Of a stretch of DNA of 35,635 bases, positions 31,276 to 35,635 are shown one piece after another. Each line of letters begins with the position of its first letter. Position 1 is the first letter of the stretch. The position numbers and the translations under genes are program-made. The notes beneath the pieces are model-generated. The model saw nothing but the letters and a program-made list of their open reading frames with translations, did no database searches and had not been told where the DNA came from. The DNA comes from JBBQAA01 sp038276395 (GTDB taxonomy: Bacteria > Actinomycetota > Thermoleophilia > Solirubrobacterales > Solirubrobacteraceae), in NCBI GenBank assembly GCA_038276395.1, contig JBBQAA010000037.1, forward strand, positions 1-35,635, given 5' to 3'.

Positions 31276-33612
31276 ATGGCCGACGCACCTCCGAGCGCCA
31301 CCGCGACGCGCGGCCGCCGTTCGGGCGGCCCCGGCCGCGGGCGCCGCGAGCCCGTGGACCTCGTTCCCGGCGGCAGCGGGCCCGCCGCGGTGCAGCACGC
31401 CGACCTGACCGAGCTCGAACAGCGCCTGCTCGGCGACCTCTTCGCGGTCGTCGAGGAGCACGCTGGGGAGGGCACCGTTGCCATCGAGCGCGCCGCGGTC
31501 GAACGCGCCTTCGTCTACGCCTGCGAGCACCACGCCGACCAGCGCCGGAAGTCGGGCGAGGACTTCATCGTCCACCCGATCGGCGTGGCCAAGATCTGCG
31601 CGGGGATGCGGCTCGACACGGCCACCCTGTGCGCGGCGCTCCTGCACGACACGGTCGAGGACACCTCGGCCTCGCTCGCCGACGTGACCGAGACGTTCGG
31701 CGAGGAGGTCGGCGGCCTCGTCGACGGCGTGACGAAGCTGACCGGCCTGACCTTCCAGTCGCGCGACGAGGCGCAGGCCGAGAACTACCGCAAGATGATG
31801 GTGGCGATGGCCTCGGACATCCGGGTCATCCTCATAAAGCTCGCCGACCGCCTCCACAACATGCGCACGCTCGGCGCCATGCCGAAGCAGAAGCAGATCG
31901 ACAAGGCCAAGGAGACGCTCGACATCTACGCGCCGATCGCGCACCGCCTCGGCATCCACGCGATCAAGTGGGAGCTCGAGGACCTCGCCTTCGCCACCCT
32001 GCATCCCCGCAAGTACGCGGAGATCAAGCAGCTCGTCAGCCAGCAGCGCGAGGAGCGGGAGAGCTACGTCGGGCAGGCCGGCGGCTACCTGCTCAAGGAG
32101 CTCGACGCGCTCGGCATCCACGCCGAGATCGCCGGCCGCGCCAAGCACTTCTACTCGATCTACGCGAAGATGACCAAGAAGGGCCGCGAGTTCAACGAGA
32201 TCTACGACCTGACGGCGATGCGGGTGATCGTCGACTCGGTCAAGGACTGCTACGGCGCGGTGGGCGTCATCCACTCGCTGTGGAAGCCGCTGCCGGGGCG
32301 CTTCAAGGACTTCGTGGCGATGCCCAAGTTCAACATGTACCAGTCCCTGCACACGACCGTGGTGGGGCCGGAGGCGCGGCCGCTGGAGATCCAGATCCGC
32401 ACGCGCGAGATGCACGACATGGCCGAGTTCGGCATCGCCGCACACTGGATGTACAAGGAGGACGCGGGCTCGGGCGGCGAGGAGCTCGGCTGGCTGAACC
32501 GCCTGCTCGACTCACAGCAGGAGACTGAGGCCGACCCCAAGGAGTTCATGGAGTCGCTGAAGGTCGACCTCTTCGAGGACGAGGTCTTCGTCTTCACCCC
32601 CAAGGGCGAGGTGAAGTCGCTGGCCGCCGGCGCCACGCCGCTCGACTTCGCCTACGAGGTCCACACCGACGTCGGGCACCGCTGCGTGGGGGCCAAGGTG
32701 GGGGGGAAGATCGTCCCGCTCTCCTATGAGCTGAAGTCGGGGGACATCGTCGAGGTCCTGACCTCCAAGCGCGAGCGCGGGCCCTCGCGGGACTGGCTGG
32801 CGCTCGTCAAGACGACGCGCGCGCGGAACAAGATCAAGGCGTGGTTCCGCACGGAGTCGCGGCGCGACACCGAGCACGCGGGCCGCGAGCAGCTCCAGAC
32901 CGAGCTGAAGAAGCAGGGTCTGCCCGCCCAGAAGGTCGTCGGCTCGCCGCTTTTGGCCGACGTCATCCGCGAGATGGGCTTCCGCCGCGCCGACGAGTTC
33001 TACGTCGCGCTCGGCGGCGCCAAGGTCTCGACCAAGGTCGTCGTCAACAAGGTCATGCAGCGCCTGAAGCAGGGCGAGGCGGCCGAGGGGGAGCAGACCG
33101 CGGCCGACGAGCTGCGCGCCGGCGCGCGCCTGCGCGAGCGCCCCGTCGCCGCCTCCTCGCAGTATGGGATCCTCGTCGACGGCGGGGCGGACGTCCCGCT
33201 GCGCATCGCCAAGTGCTGTCGTCCGGTGCCGGGGGACGAGATCGTCGGCTACGTCTCGCTCGGCCGGGGGATCACGATCCATCGCGACGACTGCCCGAAC
33301 GTCGCCGCGCTGCGCAAGGATCCCGAGCGCTTCGTGCCGGTCGCCTGGGACGGCGACGCCGAGACCGCCTTCCGCGTCGAGCTGCAGGTCGACGCGTGGG
33401 ATCGCCACCGCCTGCTCGAGGATCTCTCGCGCACGTTCTCCGAGGCGGGGATAAACATCGTCGAGGCGCGCTGCATCGTCTCCTCGCCGATGGTCAGGAA
33501 CCGCTTCGTCGTCGAGGTGGGGGACACCCGCTCGCTCGACGCCACCGTCTCCCGTATCCGCGGTATCGACGCGGTGTTCGACGCCTACCGGGTCACGCCG
33601 GGCGGCGGGTAG
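31276..33612 (+). CDS. rel: Bifunctional (p)ppGpp synthetase/hydrolase Rel
   Basis: A 778-residue long RSH enzyme controlling the stringent response. The hydrolase domain has an intact HD pair (His124-Asp125 in LLHDTVEDT) and IVHPIGVA upstream. The synthetase domain has KKGREFNEIYDL, the charge motif RFKD (342-345) typical of bifunctional Rel rather than RelA's acidic form, and MPKFNMYQSLHTTV. The TGS domain (VFVFTPKGEVKSL...ATPLDFAYEVHTDVG) follows, then a Cys-containing region with AKCCRPVPGDE, and a C-terminal ACT domain (FRVELQVDAWDRHRLLEDLS). The ~45-residue N-terminal tail is low-complexity and basic. It ends just before a tandem repeat. Confidence 0.97.
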   Translation: MADAPPSATATRGRRSGGPGRGRREPVDLVPGGSGPAAVQHADLTELEQRLLGDLFAVVEEHAGEGTVAIERAAVERAFVYACEHHADQRRKSGEDFIVHPIGVAKICAGMRLDTATLCAALLHDTVEDTSASLADVTETFGEEVGGLVDGVTKLTGLTFQSRDEAQAENYRKMMVAMASDIRVILIKLADRLHNMRTLGAMPKQKQIDKAKETLDIYAPIAHRLGIHAIKWELEDLAFATLHPRKYAEIKQLVSQQREERESYVGQAGGYLLKELDALGIHAEIAGRAKHFYSIYAKMTKKGREFNEIYDLTAMRVIVDSVKDCYGAVGVIHSLWKPLPGRFKDFVAMPKFNMYQSLHTTVVGPEARPLEIQIRTREMHDMAEFGIAAHWMYKEDAGSGGEELGWLNRLLDSQQETEADPKEFMESLKVDLFEDEVFVFTPKGEVKSLAAGATPLDFAYEVHTDVGHRCVGAKVGGKIVPLSYELKSGDIVEVLTSKRERGPSRDWLALVKTTRARNKIKAWFRTESRRDTEHAGREQLQTELKKQGLPAQKVVGSPLLADVIREMGFRRADEFYVALGGAKVSTKVVVNKVMQRLKQGEAAEGEQTAADELRAGARLRERPVAASSQYGILVDGGADVPLRIAKCCRPVPGDEIVGYVSLGRGITIHRDDCPNVAALRKDPERFVPVAWDGDAETAFRVELQVDAWDRHRLLEDLSRTFSEAGINIVEARCIVSSPMVRNRFVVEVGDTRSLDATVSRIRGIDAVFDAYRVTPGGG

Positions 33613-33621
33613 CCCACGCCT

Positions 33622-33651
33622 GGCGCGGCGCGGCGCGGCGCGGCGCGGCGC
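33622..33651. repeat. Tandem repeat (GGCGC) x 6
   Basis: Six perfect copies of GGCGC stand 10 bases after the rel stop, followed by a partly matching GAGGCGCGG. Such arrays slip during replication. It marks the boundary between the intact core block and the broken methyltransferase gene. Confidence 0.85.
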
Positions 33652-33654
33652 GAG

Positions 33655-34392
33655 GCGCGGCCGCTCACGCGCGGGACTGGGAGGACCTGGCCGCGCTCGA
33701 CCCGATGTGGGCGATCGTCTCGGCCGAGGGGACGCGCGGCGGCGGGTGGGACCCGGAGGCCTTTCTCGCCTCGGGCGAGGCCGACGCGCGGGCGCTCCTC
33801 GGGCGGGCGCGGGCCTCGGCGTCCCGGCCGGGCGCGAGCGCGCGCTCGACGTCGGCTGCGGGCTCGGCCGTCACGCCCGGGCGCTGGCCGCGGAGTTTCA
33901 CTCCTACCTTGGGATCGACGTCTCCCCGACGATGGCCGCGCGGGGGCGGGAGCTACACGCCGGGCTCTCCGGCGACGAGTTCCGGGTGGGGGACGCGGTG
34001 ACGCTCGCCGGGGTGGCGGAGGACCCCTTCGAGCTCGTCCAGTGCTGGCTCGTGCTCATCCACCTGCCCTCCAGTGCCCTCGTGCTCGAGGCCCTGGGCA
34101 GGCTTGTGGCGGTGCTCCGCCCGGCGGGCTGCTCGTCTTCCCCGTCGCCGCCCCGTTCCCCCGCGCCGGCGGGCCCAAGGCCGCCGGCGGCCCTACGCGC
34201 TGCTGCGCCGCGCGGGCGTGGCTCCGGCCACCCTCTACCGCGGGCTCGGCCTGAAACACGATCCGCATGACCGAGGCGCCGCTCGAGGACGTGCGCGCGC
34301 GGCTCGCCGAGCTGGGCGCGCGCGTGCTTGCCGAGGAGGTGCTCACGCTCGCGCCGGACATCCCGGCCCGAGCCCTGTACGTCACGAGGTAG
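33655..34392 (+). pseudogene. Frameshifted SAM-dependent methyltransferase gene
   Basis: A class I methyltransferase can be followed through at least three frames. RDWEDLAALDPMWAIVSAEG starts near 33672. From about 33825 the next frame gives the SAM-binding motif ALDVGCGLGRHARALA, then YLGIDVSPTMAARG, VQCWLVLIHLPSSALVLEAL and LVAVLRPAG. LLVFPVAAPFPR and YALLRRAGVAPATLYRGLG lie in other frames. A final piece from 34267 (LEDVRARLAELGARVLAEEV) ends with TAG at 34390-34392. The pieces keep their order and most of the length, so this is frame damage more than deletion. The true start is lost or lies in or near the GGCGC repeat. Confidence 0.68.
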
Positions 34393-34398
34393 GGCTGG

Positions 34399-34404
34399 CA
34401 GACT
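34399..34404 (+). promoter_or_regulatory. Possible -10 (CAGACT) of the DJ-1/PfpI gene
   Basis: CAGACT ends 8 bases before the ATG at 34413, the same place as the other -10 elements, but begins with C instead of T. It resembles the pdxS element TAGACT. Confidence 0.3.
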
Positions 34405-34412
34405 CCGCGAGG

Positions 34413-35054
34413 ATGGACATCGCCATCGCCCTGTACGACGGCTTCACCGCGCTCGACGCCGTCGGGCCCTTCGAGACCCTGTCCCGGCTGCCGGACGCGC
34501 GGGTCACATGGGTCGCGCACGATGCGGGCCTCGTCCGGACCGACAACGGGATGCTCGCGCTGGAGGCGAGCGCGCGCTTCGAGGAGGTCCCGCACCCGGA
34601 GATCCTCGTCGTGCCCGGCGGCTGGGGCACGCGCGCGCTGGTCTCGGACGAGCGGCTCCTCGCCTGGATCCGGGCCGCGCACGAGACCTCGACCTGGACG
34701 ACCTCGGTGTGCACCGGCTCGCTCCTGCTCGGCGCCGCGGGCGTGCTCGACGGGCTCCCGGCGACCTCGCACTGGCTGGAGCTCGAGACCCTGGCCGGGT
34801 ACGGAGCGGCCCCCACCGGGCGGCGGGTGGTGCGCGCCGGGAAGGTCGTGACCGCGGCCGGGGTCTCCTCGGGGATCGACATGGGCCTCTGGCTGATCGG
34901 CGAGATCGCCGGCGCCGAGCACGCGCAGCGCGTGCAGCTCGAGATCGAGTACGACCCGCAGCCGCCGTTCGACGCCGGGTCCCCGGAGAAGGCTCCGCCC
35001 GAGCTCGTCGCCCGCTACCGGGAGCGCGCCGCCGCCCGCCGCGGCGGCGCGTGA
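34413..35054 (+). CDS. DJ-1/PfpI-family protein, isonitrile hydratase-like
   Basis: A 213-residue protein of the glutamine-amidotransferase-like DJ-1/PfpI superfamily. The nucleophile elbow is SVCTGSLLLGAAG with Cys100, and the partner acid is in DAVGPFE (Asp15/Glu21), as in isonitrile hydratase and in the sensor domain of GATase-like AraC regulators. No DNA-binding domain is attached. VVPGGWG, ATSHW and VVTAAGVSSGIDMGLWL are further family blocks. The ATG at 34413 gives the standard MDIAIALYDGF start; CAGACT, a -10-like hexamer, ends 8 bases before it. It stands alone between two broken genes. The reaction is unproven. Confidence 0.9.
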   Translation: MDIAIALYDGFTALDAVGPFETLSRLPDARVTWVAHDAGLVRTDNGMLALEASARFEEVPHPEILVVPGGWGTRALVSDERLLAWIRAAHETSTWTTSVCTGSLLLGAAGVLDGLPATSHWLELETLAGYGAAPTGRRVVRAGKVVTAAGVSSGIDMGLWLIGEIAGAEHAQRVQLEIEYDPQPPFDAGSPEKAPPELVARYRERAAARRGGA

Positions 35055-35058
35055 GACG

Positions 35059-35072
35059 GGCCCGCGTGGGCC
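35059..35072 (+). terminator. Short GC hairpin after the DJ-1/PfpI gene
   Basis: GGCCC and GGGCC form a 5-base-pair stem around GCGT, 4 bases after the stop. No T tract follows, so a terminator role is weakly supported. Confidence 0.25.
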
Positions 35073-35178
35073 ACCGGCGGGACCCAGCGCCGCCCGGCAG
35101 CGTTCCCCTCGCGCCGTGGACAGCTCTGTCTGCCTGGCGAGCATTCCTGTCCCCGGAGCTCGTAGCGGCGACGCGCGC

Positions 35179-35525
35179 TCAGCGGCCGGGGTGGGGCAGG
35201 CGCGCGGTGTCGACGACCTCGAAGTCCCGTCCGGTCAGCCGGGTCAGCCCGTGCAGGCCGTCGTTGCTCCAGTGGCGGTCCGGGGCGCCGGAGAAGAACC
35301 ACGGTCCGCCGTTGTCGGCGAGGATCGCGCCGTAGCGCTTGAGCGCGACGGCGACGATGCGCGCCTGGCGGCCGAGACCGCGCAGCGAGACGCCGCGCCG
35401 ACGCGGTCGGACTCGCTCGCGTAGTCGAAGGAGACGTGCACCCGCCGCGCGGGGGCATGGCCGGCGAGCAGGAGCGCCGCCGCGGCCGCGGCCACCGTCA
35501 GGGTGAGCAGGGAGAGGAGCCGTAT
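35179..35525 (-). pseudogene. Remnant of a secreted actinobacterial protein gene with a lost start codon
   Basis: On the minus strand a signal peptide (LLSLLTLTVAAAAAALLLAG) is followed, after a frame change near 35400, by ARIVAVALKRYGAILADNGG, WFFSGAPDRHWSND and GRDFEVVDTARLPHPGR, ending in TGA at 35181-35179. The second piece matches the C-terminal end of a family of secreted proteins whose intact members are several hundred residues long, so most of the body is gone. A TAGCCT -10 (35538-35533) lies 7 bases before the codon where the protein should start, but that codon is ATA. A later GTG (35495) starts inside the signal peptide. Confidence 0.58.
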
Positions 35526-35532
35526 CGGCGCG

Positions 35533-35538
35533 AGGCTA
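35533..35538 (-). promoter_or_regulatory. -10 relic (TAGCCT) of the secreted-protein remnant
   Basis: On the minus strand TAGCCT ends 7 bases before the ATA at 35525, exactly where a start codon would stand in the other genes of this window. Confidence 0.4.
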
Positions 35539-35576
35539 ACCGCGCTCGACCCGCTCTGCCACGCCGCCCGACGGAT

Positions 35577-35635
35577 CTACGAGACGACGGTCAGCGACCG
35601 CGGGCGCACCGAGAAGCGCGCCTCCTCCATCTCCC
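35577..35635 (-). CDS. Last codons of a minus-strand gene entering from the right edge
   Basis: Reading inward from base 35635, one frame gives EMEEARFSVRPRSLTVVS and then TAG at 35579-35577. The residues look like a plausible soluble C-terminus but are too few to name a family. It would lie just upstream of the broken secreted-protein gene on the same strand. That this is a real gene end is only a moderate guess. Confidence 0.35.
   Translation of the reverse strand, partial: EMEEARFSVRPRSLTVVS

Noticed and set aside
28001..31288. Minus-strand open frame of 1095 codons opposite recJ
   Set aside because: Composition is Arg/Gly/Ala/Asp-rich with no motif, and the opposite strand encodes an unmistakable RecJ; at this GC content antisense frames stay open by chance.
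5003..34392. Programmed ribosomal frameshifting as an explanation for the broken genes
   Set aside because: Several shifts per gene, missing internal segments and no slippery site plus stimulatory structure; ordinary decay explains them better.
1..35635. CRISPR array, tRNA or rRNA genes, insertion sequences, prophage or toxin-antitoxin pairs
   Set aside because: No regularly spaced repeats, no tRNA-like cloverleaf noticed by eye, and no transposase, integrase or phage motif in any frame; a covariance-model scan could still find a missed small RNA.

Overview
The window is a very GC-rich, densely coded stretch of bacterial chromosome. The order yebC - ruvC - ruvA - ruvB - (small gene) - secDF - recJ - rel is the actinobacterial type. 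Together with the neighbouring secreted-protein families and the frequent GTG/TTG starts and GTGA/ATGA gene overlaps, it suggests a deep-branching actinobacterium, most likely Thermoleophilia (Solirubrobacterales-like). That placement is inference from gene order and protein style. I see no tRNA, rRNA, CRISPR, transposase, integrase or phage gene.

Layout. (1) 1-4956, minus strand: GMC-type alcohol oxidase, aldehyde dehydrogenase, then a secreted protein of the neutral-ceramidase superfamily that runs off the left edge; a plausible oxidation/hydrolysis operon for long-chain or lipid-like substrates. (2) 5003-6860: a broken secreted-protein gene, a LysE-family exporter and a convergent rmlC-type epimerase. 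(3) 6921-9384: an RpiR-type SIS regulator, then pdxS-pdxT, the two subunits of deoxyxylulose-5-phosphate-independent pyridoxal phosphate synthase. (4) 9415-13529, minus strand: proline dehydrogenase and P5C dehydrogenase (proline to glutamate) with a translationally coupled small membrane protein, plus an upstream DUF2127-like membrane protein. (5) 13644-18698: an rpiB-like remnant, a metallo-beta-lactamase-fold hydrolase, phosphomannomutase, and a two-gene CDP-sugar module (rfbF-like, rfbG-like) followed by glycosyltransferase and methyltransferase debris. (6) 18685-33612: the core block. It holds a cupredoxin lipoprotein, yebC, a small membrane protein, a divergent degenerate GGDEF/HD-GYP protein, ruvCAB, a zinc-ribbon/PAS protein, fused secDF, a small membrane protein, recJ and the bifunctional (p)ppGpp enzyme rel. 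(7) 33613-35635: methyltransferase debris, a DJ-1/PfpI protein, debris of another secreted protein, and the last codons of a minus-strand gene.

Two patterns cut across the window. First, about a dozen genes on both strands have a TANNNT hexamer ending only 6-10 bases before the start codon, the layout of leaderless transcription. Second, at least six accessory genes are broken by frameshifts plus internal deletions while every housekeeping gene is intact. This points to real decay of surface, carbohydrate and secreted functions rather than poor sequence quality. No clearly new multi-gene system stands out. The best leads are the zinc-ribbon/PAS protein coupled to secDF in the usual yajC slot, the GGDEF/HD-GYP protein altered at both catalytic signatures, and the oxidase-dehydrogenase-ceramidase-like trio.
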